In this document: positions 1 to 5,372 of the stretch, piece by piece
How positions within the stretch are numbered: position 1 is the first letter of the stretch
Layout of the letters: each line of letters begins with the position of its first letter
Source: Rhodospirillales bacterium
Lineage (GTDB): Bacteria; Pseudomonadota; Alphaproteobacteria; UBA9219
Length of the DNA stretch: 6,358 nt
Direction of reading: 5' to 3'
Assembly: GCA_015654915.1 (NCBI GenBank)
Contig: JAATFY010000043.1
Coordinates: 1-6,358 of the forward strand
Notes under the pieces: generated by a model
Told to the model about the DNA's origin: nothing
Seen by the model: only the letters and a program-made list of their open reading frames with translations
Databases searched by the model: none
Position numbers and translations under genes: made by a program

Positions 1-510
1 AGGGACGTTTTCCAAATCCCTTTCGGGAAGGCCTGATATGCGACTCCATACATCCCGGTCGCTCCATGTCCTCTGCGGCGTCGCGATAACGCCGCCGATC
101 GTATAATAATCTCCCGACATGCTTGCGGGCAGGATCAGGTCGGTCGGTCTGTTCGTGCGCAACACGGAACTATTGACGGTACAAAGTTTTCCGCTTTGCA
201 TGAAATCCCATTTGTCCCAAAAAACCTTTTCATCAGGCAACGCCAGTCTCGCTATTTCTTCCTGTATTTTTGCATGATCTTGTATTTCGGCGAATGCCAA
301 CGTGCCGTTAAGATTGTTCGCGGGCAAGCGATGCGGAAGATAATCGAGCGGAACGACGAGGGTGGGACGACCTGACGCGCTTGTTATGCCCGGCGAAAGC
401 GCCAGAGGGCCATCTTCTTCGTGGCGTATGTAATGGGCAATGGCCTCGGCCATGCGGGCGTCGGATTCCGCCTGCGATAGAAACCGGTTTGGCTGCTGGA
501 GTCTGTCCAT
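1..510 (-). CDS. Hypothetical protein, N-terminal 170 residues (cut by window edge)
   Basis: The minus-strand frame is open without a stop from an ATG at 508-510 to the left edge, giving 170 codons of a longer protein. An in-frame TGA at 523-525 lies just upstream, so this ATG is the most upstream ATG possible; the ribosome binding site is weak (a GGGA a few bases before the start). I do not recognise the family. The visible part looks soluble, with no signal peptide or membrane segment. It starts with a polar, probably helical stretch (residues about 10-33, ending HYIRHEEDG), followed by a hydrophobic strand-like LVVPLDYLP at 51-59 and a Trp-rich VFWDKWDF at 97-104. There is one Cys at 110. 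Codon use resembles the neighbours and there is no competing long frame. A TATACT box upstream supports separate transcription. That it is a real gene is fairly likely; its function is unknown. Confidence 0.65.
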   Translation of the reverse strand, partial: MDRLQQPNRFLSQAESDARMAEAIAHYIRHEEDGPLALSPGITSASGRPTLVVPLDYLPHRLPANNLNGTLAFAEIQDHAKIQEEIARLALPDEKVFWDKWDFMQSGKLCTVNSSVLRTNRPTDLILPASMSGDYYTIGGVIATPQRTWSDRDVWSRISGLPERDLENVP

Positions 511-697
511 GGTCCCACAGAATCAATTTCTACACGCAAGTATATGGGTGATTTGGGGACGGATTAAAGGATTTTAGACGCGCGGCGACGCATAACCGCA
601 CGCGGTTTCGCAACTGCAAAATGAAAAGTTTAGAGTTGCACGCGCCAAAACATATTTCCGGCTTCGCAACCAAGCTTGCGCGGCAAGGGTTGGAAGG
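511..697. other. Non-coding gap between two minus-strand genes
   Basis: About 187 nt separate the end of the AsmA-like gene from the start of the 1-510 gene. The gap is visibly richer in A and T than the flanking genes. Apart from the candidate promoter it contains a short hairpin AACCG-CACG-CGGTT at 594-607 that lacks a T tract on either strand, so it is not a convincing intrinsic terminator. I see no small gene with a good start here. Confidence 0.5.
539..568 (-). promoter_or_regulatory. Candidate promoter of the 1-510 gene
   Basis: On the minus strand a TATACT hexamer (539-544, five of six matches to the sigma-70 -10 consensus) is preceded, after 18 nt, by TTTAAT (563-568, a weak -35). 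Transcription would begin about 20 nt before the ATG at 510. This rests on motif reading only. Confidence 0.3.
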
Positions 698-1507
698 CTA
701 TTGCCCGAACACACCCTTCAGCTGGTTGCCCACGGCATCACTGGCGCCGCCCAAGATGGAACCGGCCGGCACGGCCTTGATGAGGCCGCCGATTTTATCC
801 TTGGCCAGTTCCGTGATCGAGGCTTTCGATGCCGCCGCGATGATGGCGCTGAAGATTTGCTGCGCGACCTGCGCGGCTGTCGCGCCGCCCGAAGCCTTGC
901 CGATATCGCTCAGATGGATCTCGGGCAGGCCCGTACCAAGTTCCCTGCCTTGCAGCATCTCCTGACTGATGGCGACATGGCCGCTTTTGATCGTCAGGCT
1001 TTTGATGATGATCTTGCGCCCCTCGGCGCCGCCGGGCGCGGTGGCTTTCGGCGCGGCGCCCACGTTCTTGGGCGGCGGGTTGGCGCCCTGCTGGATGGCT
1101 TTGGCATAAGCCTGCGCGTTGTTCTGGATCGCCTGCAGATTGCTGCTGCCGTCGTTCAGAAGCTCATACGTCACTTCGGGTTTTTCGATCACGACGTCGC
1201 TGATGACGATGGGACCGTTGCCGCGGATCGTGCCGGTATCGAGCTTGACGTCGATTTTGCCGAGATAAAGCGCCTTCGGCGAGGAAAAGCCCTTGGGGTT
1301 GCCGACGCTGAGGCCGCTGAGAGTGCCTTCGCCCGACGAAAGAGCCAGATGCGCGCTGTCGAGGCTGACCTTGGCCTGCGTCGCGGCCGAGGCGTATTTC
1401 TCGACATTCACTTTGATGAGGTGGTCAAGATTTAAAAACAGGTAATAACCGCCGCCCGCGATGAGAACAATCAGGACGACGAGGCCGAGGGCGATTTTCT
1501 TCATCAT
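698..1507 (-). CDS. AsmA-like membrane-anchored envelope protein
   Basis: This 269-residue protein starts with a short basic MMKK followed by a hydrophobic segment (residues about 5-25) that should act as an uncleaved membrane anchor, leaving the rest in the periplasm. Residues about 46-116 form alternating beta-strand-like sequence with the pattern LSGLSVGNPKGFSSPKALYL, then GKIDVKLD and VVIEKPEVTYEL. I associate this with the AsmA / DUF748-like group of envelope proteins. A Pro/Ala/Gly-rich linker (141-163) is followed by a second strand-rich block (165-200) and an Ala-rich, probably helical tail. The protein is much shorter than full AsmA proteins and so carries only a small version of the fold. 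The first ATG (1505-1507) is preferred because a GGAG lies 7 nt upstream; a second ATG follows directly. It is 60 nt downstream of the ABC-F gene on the same strand and may be cotranscribed with it. AsmA-family proteins are linked to outer-membrane and lipid homeostasis, but a specific role here is inference. Confidence 0.8.
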   Translation of the reverse strand: MMKKIALGLVVLIVLIAGGGYYLFLNLDHLIKVNVEKYASAATQAKVSLDSAHLALSSGEGTLSGLSVGNPKGFSSPKALYLGKIDVKLDTGTIRGNGPIVISDVVIEKPEVTYELLNDGSSNLQAIQNNAQAYAKAIQQGANPPPKNVGAAPKATAPGGAEGRKIIIKSLTIKSGHVAISQEMLQGRELGTGLPEIHLSDIGKASGGATAAQVAQQIFSAIIAAASKASITELAKDKIGGLIKAVPAGSILGGASDAVGNQLKGVFGQ

Positions 1508-1550
1508 GTGCGTTCTCCGGAGTGAGGCAAACAGCGGGGAACCACCCTAC

Positions 1551-1567
1551 ACCCGTTTCCGGAAACG
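1551..1567. repeat. Palindrome abutting the ABC-F stop codon (repeat copy 1)
   Basis: The 14-bp perfect palindrome CGTTTCCGGAAACG (1554-1567) directly touches the stop codon of the ABC-F gene (1568-1570). With the flanking ACC it matches a second copy near 4358. On the minus strand no T run follows, so it is not a standard terminator. It may be a small mRNA hairpin between the ATPase and the AsmA-like gene. Confidence 0.4.
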
Positions 1568-3418
1568 CTAAAGCCCCGCGATAAGCTGCTCCAACGTGGC
1601 CTCATTGGCGGCAATTTCCTTTTCAAGGGCCGCGTAGGCGATGTTCAGGTTTTTAAGGCGCTTCGGATCGTTGGTGGTGCTGCAGCATTCGGCGATCTCG
1701 CCTTCCAGCGCCTGGCGGCGCTGTGTCAGATCAATCAGCGTATGTTCCAGCTTCTCCGCGGTTTTTTCGCTGTTTTTTCCTTCATCCGCGCCATCGGTTT
1801 TGCCGCCGTTCTTGGCGTTGCGGGCATCCTTCTTGACCTTCTCGCGCTCGAGGCGGCGCTGGCGGATCACAAGTTTCCGGTAGGCCTCGAGATCGTCGTC
1901 ATAGGGTTTGCAGCCGCCGTCGGCCACCAGCCATAATTGATCCGCCACGCATTCGACCAGATGCGGATCGTGGCTGACGAGGATAACGGCGCCGGTGTAA
2001 TTGTTCAGCGCCTGCATCAGCGCCTCGCGCGCGTCGATGTCCAGATGGTTGGTCGGTTCGTCCAGCAGCATGATGTGCGGCGCATCGAAACTCATCAGGC
2101 AGAACAGCAGCCGCGCCTTCTCGCCGCCCGACAGCTCGCCGACTTTGGTATCGGCCTTATGCTTGTCAAAACCGAAGCGGCTGAGCATCGAACGGACTTT
2201 GACTTCCGACGGTTCGTTCATCGCCGCCTGCATGGTCTGGAATGGCGTCTCGGTGGTATCCAACTCGTCCGTCTGGAACTGCGCGAAATAGCCGACCTTG
2301 AGCCGTCCCGATTTGTAAATCGTGCCTGCCATCGGCGCGAGGCGATCCGACAGGATTTTAACCAAGGTCGATTTGCCGTTGCCGTTGGCGCCCAGCAAAG
2401 CGATGCGGTCATTATGGTTGATATAGACATTCAGGTCGCGCAAGACGGGCTTGCCTTCGATATAGCCGGCATCAACGTGTTCAAGCCGGATCAGGGGCGA
2501 TTTCATTTCCTTCGGTTCCGGAAAGGTGAAGGCGGTGACGCGCTCCGCGATTACGGCGTCGACGATATCCATGCGCTCGATGGCTTTCAGGCGGCTTTGC
2601 GCCTGCCGCGCCTTGCTGGCCGTGGCGCGGAAACGGTCGACGAATTTCATCAGATGCGCTTTTTGCGCCGTCTGCTTTTCGTGCAGCGCCTGCTGGTTCA
2701 TCAGCCTTTCGGCGCGGCGGCGCTCGAACGCGTCGTAATTGCCGGTATAGGAAACCAGCTTCTGGTTTTCGAGATGCAGGATATGATCGACCGTCTTGTT
2801 CAGGATATCGCGGTCGTGGCTGATGATGATCAGCGTCTCGCGGTAGCGCATCAGGAAATTTTCCAGCCACACCATGGATTCGAAATCCAGATGGTTGGTG
2901 GGTTCGTCGAGCATCAATACATTCGGCTGGCGGAACAGCACCGAGGCCAGCGCCACGCGGGCGCGCCAGCCGCCGGAGAAAGAGGAAATGGGGCTGGCCT
3001 GCGCCGCTTCGCTGAAGCCAAGGCCTGCAAGAATAGATGCCGCGCGCGAGGGCGCATCGTAGGCGCTGATTTCGTTCAGGCGCTCGTAAATATGGCCGAT
3101 GCGCTCCATATCTTCGGTGGTTTCCGCTTCCGCCAGTAACGCTGTGCGCTCGGTATCGGCGGACAACACGACATCGATGATCGGCGTCTCGTCCTCCGGC
3201 AAATCCTGACGCACCATGCCGAGACTTGCGCCGCGGATCAGCGAAATCTCGCCGCCGTCGGAGGCAAGTTCGCCCGAGATCAGCTTGAAAAGCGTGGTTT
3301 TGCCGGTGCCGTTGGGACCAACCAGACCGATACGATGTCCCGCCGGAATATTGACCGAAACATTATCGAGAAGCGTGCGCCGGCCGATGCGGTAGGTGAG
3401 GTTTTGAATGGAAAGCAT
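1568..3418 (-). CDS. yheS: ABC-F ATPase, YheS type
   Basis: This 616-residue cytosolic protein has two ATP-binding cassettes and no membrane segments, the layout of ABC-F proteins, which act on ribosomes and not as transporters. Cassette 1 has Walker A GPNGTGKT (34-41), signature FSGGW (147-151), Walker B with DEPTNHLD (D171, E172) and switch His201. Cassette 2 has GANGNGKS (343-350), LSGGE (429-433), DEPTNHLD (D453, E454) and His483. All catalytic residues are present in both, so it should hydrolyse ATP. The linker (about 220-290) contains YTGNYDAFERRRAERL and DRFRATASKARQAQSR, matching E. coli YheS closely from memory; ABC-F linkers reach toward the ribosomal peptidyl-tRNA site. A Lys-rich stretch (about 519-540) leads into a C-terminal coiled-coil-like tail ending LEQLIAGL. 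Its length is close to the roughly 637 residues of YheS. The start aligns with the family N-terminus although no strong ribosome binding site is visible. Nothing suggests an antibiotic-resistance ABC-F. Assignment to the family is near certain; the YheS subgroup is likely. Confidence 0.95.
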   Translation of the reverse strand: MLSIQNLTYRIGRRTLLDNVSVNIPAGHRIGLVGPNGTGKTTLFKLISGELASDGGEISLIRGASLGMVRQDLPEDETPIIDVVLSADTERTALLAEAETTEDMERIGHIYERLNEISAYDAPSRAASILAGLGFSEAAQASPISSFSGGWRARVALASVLFRQPNVLMLDEPTNHLDFESMVWLENFLMRYRETLIIISHDRDILNKTVDHILHLENQKLVSYTGNYDAFERRRAERLMNQQALHEKQTAQKAHLMKFVDRFRATASKARQAQSRLKAIERMDIVDAVIAERVTAFTFPEPKEMKSPLIRLEHVDAGYIEGKPVLRDLNVYINHNDRIALLGANGNGKSTLVKILSDRLAPMAGTIYKSGRLKVGYFAQFQTDELDTTETPFQTMQAAMNEPSEVKVRSMLSRFGFDKHKADTKVGELSGGEKARLLFCLMSFDAPHIMLLDEPTNHLDIDAREALMQALNNYTGAVILVSHDPHLVECVADQLWLVADGGCKPYDDDLEAYRKLVIRQRRLEREKVKKDARNAKNGGKTDGADEGKNSEKTAEKLEHTLIDLTQRRQALEGEIAECCSTTNDPKRLKNLNIAYAALEKEIAANEATLEQLIAGL

Positions 3419-3495
3419 GAATTTTCTGTCGTGTCCGCGGCGTATCGCAAAGTGTTGGCAAAAAGGCGCACAACCTGCATGCCGGGCGCGGCCCT

Positions 3496-3524
3496 GATAT
3501 AGGGGTTAATAATCTTTGGAGCAA
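3496..3524 (-). promoter_or_regulatory. Candidate promoter of the ABC-F gene
   Basis: On the minus strand TTGCTC (3519-3524) and TATATC (3496-3501) are separated by exactly 17 nt, matching the sigma-70 layout with three of six and four of six consensus bases. It would give a 5' leader of about 70 nt before the ATPase start at 3418, and could also drive the AsmA-like gene behind it. No experimental support; motif reading only. Confidence 0.35.
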
Positions 3525-3594
3525 CCGGATTGTGCCGAACCCTATTGGCGATCAATCCAGTATTTTTTGGTTTCCGTGATGACTTTCAACTTCG

Positions 3595-3628
3595 GCAGGC
3601 CTTTTTTGAACCGGGGCCTACACCTGCC
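3595..3628. repeat. Inverted repeat just after the carbonic anhydrase gene
   Basis: The arms GGCAGG (3595-3600) and CCTGCC (3623-3628) are perfectly complementary, and an alternative inner pairing AGGCC / GGCCT (3598-3602 with 3615-3619) competes with it. It begins 5 nt past the stop codon of the carbonic anhydrase gene, where a transcription end would be expected. There is no T run after the stem in the minus-strand direction, so it is not a classical intrinsic terminator for that gene. It may be a weak mRNA 3' hairpin. Confidence 0.3.
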
Positions 3629-3633
3629 CTGTT

Positions 3634-4323
3634 TTAACCGTAACCCGCGCGCACGTCCGGATTTTTATCCTGTGCGCGCTCCGCCATCGGCTCGAATTCC
3701 AGCGTCGCCGGATTCATCTCGGCGATGCGTTGCGTCGCGGTATCGATCACCCAGCCGTGGATTTCGAGCAATCCGTCGTCCAGCGCGCGCTGCACGACCG
3801 GATAGGTCAGGAGGTTGGCAACGCTCTGGCGCACGGATTCTTTTTCCAGCGCGTGAAGGATGTCGGCATCGTTCCAGCCTTTGATTTTGGCTTCCGCCAT
3901 CACTTTCGCGCGCACGCTTTTCAGGCTATCGAGATAGAGCGGCAGGTAATGATCGTGTTCGCCGCAGGCGTTGTGCTGGCAGGCCTGCAGCCCGCCGCAA
4001 TCGGTGTGGCCCGAGATGATGATGTGTTTCACTTGAGCAGGCGCCGCGGGAATGTGGTTGAGGAAAAATTCCAGCACCGCGCCGATGCTGGCGCTTGGCG
4101 GAACGGAATCCGCCGAAGTCGCGCTTTCGTTCCTGCGCACCAGCGCGCCGATATTGCGGAAAATCAGCGCCTTGCCCTTGTCGATGCCGATATCGTCGAT
4201 CGGGTCGAGCCGCGCATCGACGCAGCCGATATAGAGTATTTCCGGCCGGTGTTCAGGCGGCGTTGCGGCGGAAGGCCATACGCCAAGCTCCTGCCGGAGG
4301 CGGATTTTATCCATAATGCTCAT
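3634..4323 (-). CDS. Beta-class carbonic anhydrase
   Basis: The 229-residue product is a zinc enzyme that interconverts CO2 and bicarbonate, supplying bicarbonate to carboxylases and helping pH balance. The three beta-class zinc ligands are all present: Cys34 in GCVDARLDP, and His106 and Cys109 in SGHTDCGG. The Asp36-Arg38 pair that accompanies the active-site Cys is also intact, so the enzyme should be active. FRNIGALV (55-62) and the C-terminal GWVIDTATQRIAEM are further family hallmarks, and the length fits the usual 210-230. There is no signal peptide, so it is probably cytoplasmic. The start ATG at 4321-4323 has only a poor ribosome binding site; a second in-frame ATG at codon 4 is possible. 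A perfect TATAAT lies 29 nt upstream. The gene is 59 nt downstream of the exported-protein gene and shares its strand, so cotranscription is also possible. I cannot tell a can-type from a cynT-type member, so no symbol is given. Confidence 0.95.
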   Translation of the reverse strand: MSIMDKIRLRQELGVWPSAATPPEHRPEILYIGCVDARLDPIDDIGIDKGKALIFRNIGALVRRNESATSADSVPPSASIGAVLEFFLNHIPAAPAQVKHIIISGHTDCGGLQACQHNACGEHDHYLPLYLDSLKSVRAKVMAEAKIKGWNDADILHALEKESVRQSVANLLTYPVVQRALDDGLLEIHGWVIDTATQRIAEMNPATLEFEPMAERAQDKNPDVRAGYG

Positions 4324-4352
4324 AGAACGCGAACCCCGATTCCGAAAGCATC

Positions 4353-4381
4353 ATTATACCCGTTCCGGAAAAAATCCGCCA
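4353..4381 (-). promoter_or_regulatory. Candidate promoter of the carbonic anhydrase gene
   Basis: A perfect minus-strand TATAAT (4353-4358) sits 29 nt before the carbonic anhydrase ATG in a 59-nt gap. The hexamer 17 nt upstream, TGGCGG (4376-4381), is a poor -35 match, so the promoter would be weak or need an activator. The site supports expression independent of the upstream exported-protein gene. Confidence 0.4.
4358..4371. repeat. Short repeat copy 2, after the exported-protein gene
   Basis: ACCCGTTCCGGAAA here differs from ACCCGTTTCCGGAAA at 1551-1565 only by one missing T. Both copies lie in the short gap just after a minus-strand gene, in the same orientation. The core TTCCGGAA is palindromic. 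It overlaps the spacer of the candidate carbonic anhydrase promoter. Confidence 0.3.
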
Positions 4382-4382
4382 G

Positions 4383-4898
4383 CTAGAGACGGACGTCGTA
4401 GCAGTTGACGGTCATGGTAAAGCTGCGCGGTTCGTGCGGTTGCTGCGTTTCCGTTGAATACTGGGGTTTTCCGGTTGCGCAGGTCATGCGGAGCGCGGGC
4501 TGTTCGGTAAACATATCGTCAAGCGTAGGGCGCGACGAGGGATCGGGGTCGAGAGAAAGGCGCACCTTTACGGGATCCTGCCATTGATGGCCCAGCATAT
4601 CCTGCGCGGCGAATCTTACGTTCCCCCGCCAGCTTGCGAAACCGGGAATCGGTTCGGCGTCGCCGACGGCAAGCATCGTGTTGGTGCCACCGATGGACCG
4701 GAAGCCGCGATCCGTCGCTGCCGCATCTTTCGCGTTCATGGTGACGATGAGGGTTGCCCTCTCGCCCGCTATCGTCAGGGTCGTCACCCGCGCGACCTCG
4801 GCGGGAACGGAGGGATCAACGGCCTGCTGGCCATGCGCAGACATGGCGGTTGTCAGAAGAGCGGCGGCGGCCATTTTGGCTTTAAATGAATTTTTCAT
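4383..4898 (-). CDS. Small exported protein of unknown function
   Basis: This 171-residue protein begins with a clear Sec signal peptide: basic MKNSFKAK, hydrophobic core MAAAALLTTAMSA, and probable cleavage after AHG (residues 21-23), so the mature protein of about 148 residues is expected in the periplasm. I do not recognise the family. The mature part is strand-rich (RVTTLTIAGERATLIVTMNAK at about 36-56; VKVRLSLDPDPSS near the middle), suggesting a compact beta fold. It has only two Cys, at 140 and 166 near the C-terminus, which could form a disulfide. There is no lipobox, membrane segment after the signal, or catalytic motif I can name. The start is well supported by AGGA 7 nt upstream (4906-4909). 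It is transcribed away from the cydPA operon, sharing the divergent region 4899-5158, and leads into the carbonic anhydrase gene. A link to either is not shown by the sequence. Confidence 0.8.
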   Translation of the reverse strand: MKNSFKAKMAAAALLTTAMSAHGQQAVDPSVPAEVARVTTLTIAGERATLIVTMNAKDAAATDRGFRSIGGTNTMLAVGDAEPIPGFASWRGNVRFAAQDMLGHQWQDPVKVRLSLDPDPSSRPTLDDMFTEQPALRMTCATGKPQYSTETQQPHEPRSFTMTVNCYDVRL

Positions 4899-5158
4899 AT
4901 TCGGTTCCTATAAAATATATTTCGAATGACCATACCTTAGAGCAAAAAATCCGAAACGAAAAGCCGAGACTATGGTTAATAAATGCGAGGATGTGGTTTT
5001 TTATCCAGTTATTTCAAGACTTGGCGATTTCCTTACTTTTAACCCGCTTATGACATAACCTTGCATAAGCCCGCATGATATCGCGGATAAATCGGCGGTT
5101 TACGTTCGCCTGCCGAGGGTTTAAGCAGAAAGGACGTCCACCGAACCCTGCCTGCACC
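4899..5158. promoter_or_regulatory. Divergent intergenic region between the exported-protein gene and cydP
   Basis: This 260-nt stretch, visibly richer in A and T than its flanking genes, must carry the promoters for both directions. On the minus side, overlapping TATATT and TATAGG sequences (within 4905-4920) lie near the exported-protein start, but no well-spaced -35 is evident. On the plus side TTGCAT (5061-5066) with GGATAA 18 nt downstream is a possible weak promoter for cydP. I see no full FNR box (TTGAT-N4-ATCAA) and no convincing ArcA site. Short frames on the minus strand here run into cydP and lack good starts, so I do not call genes. Confidence 0.5.
5046..5070. repeat. TTATG/CATAA repeat cluster, possible operator of cydP-cydA
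   Basis: A perfect 7-bp inverted repeat, GCTTATG (5046-5052) and CATAAGC (5064-5070), encloses 11 nt. Inside it the left arm also forms an 11-bp palindrome, TTATG-A-CATAA (5048-5058), and the two CATAA copies (5054-5058 and 5064-5068) start exactly 10 bp apart, one DNA helix turn. It lies about 90 nt before the cydP start and overlaps the candidate TTGCAT -35. This looks like a binding site for a dimeric or multimeric regulator. I do not recognise which one. Confidence 0.4.
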
Positions 5159-5335
5159 ATGAATATCTTGAAAAATCTCACACGCTTTTTCTCCCGCCAC
5201 CTGCTTGCACGTGAACTTAGCTTCGTGCTGGCCGTCAAAATCACGCTGCTTGTCTGCGCAAGCGTTTTTCTTTTCGGCGACGATCATCGCGTGCATCTCG
5301 ACCAAAACGCCATCACACAACATATTCTCGAGTAA
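5159..5335 (+). CDS. cydP: CydP-type small subunit or accessory protein of cytochrome bd oxidase
   Basis: This 58-residue protein has an amphipathic basic N-terminus (NILKNLTRFFSRH), then RELSFVLAVKITLLV leading into a single transmembrane helix (about 21-39), and a short polar tail DDHRVHLDQNAITQHILE. The RELxxVLxxKxxLL pattern, the small size, one membrane helix and a place directly before cydA are what I know of the putative cytochrome bd small subunit CydP. The tail would extend into the periplasm if the basic N-terminus stays in the cytoplasm. The gene ends 37 nt before cydA and is almost surely cotranscribed with it. The ATG at 5159 is chosen because the family pattern begins shortly after it; an in-frame ATG at 5075 would add 28 residues that look non-coding. 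The ribosome binding site is poor, as the AAGGA at 5130-5134 lies too far upstream. The exact role of CydP (assembly, stability or heme access) is not certain. Confidence 0.85.
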   Translation: MNILKNLTRFFSRHLLARELSFVLAVKITLLVCASVFLFGDDHRVHLDQNAITQHILE

Positions 5336-5372
5336 TCCTTTCCCGCCTTACCCTCACTTGCGAGACTCGATC

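Noticed and set aside
594..607. Hairpin AACCG-CACG-CGGTT as terminator of the AsmA-like gene
   Set aside because: The stem is only about 5 bp and no T tract follows on either strand; it is also about 90 nt past the stop codon.
701..1435. Long plus-strand open frame (244 codons) opposite the AsmA-like gene
   Set aside because: It is antisense to a gene with a clear membrane anchor, good ribosome binding site and family-like sequence. Its own product is rich in Arg, Ala, Asp and Gly with no family pattern, as expected from a GC-rich shadow frame.
1937..3139. Long plus-strand open frame (400 codons) opposite the ABC-F gene
   Set aside because: The minus strand encodes an intact ABC-F protein with every catalytic motif. 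The antisense frame mirrors its codon periodicity and has no recognisable domain.
1568..3418. Reading the ABC-F gene as an antibiotic-resistance factor
   Set aside because: The linker and overall layout match the housekeeping YheS type, and nothing in the surroundings (resistance genes, mobile elements) suggests resistance.
4975..4985. GTTAATAAATG resembling an ArcA box upstream of cydP
   Set aside because: Only part of the two-repeat ArcA site is present, and ArcA is not expected in most alphaproteobacteria, the likely source group.
5014..5323. Two minus-strand frames (76 and 91 codons) between the exported-protein gene and cydA
   Set aside because: They overlap each other and cydP, lack ribosome binding sites, and give no family-like sequence, whereas cydP on the plus strand is recognisable.
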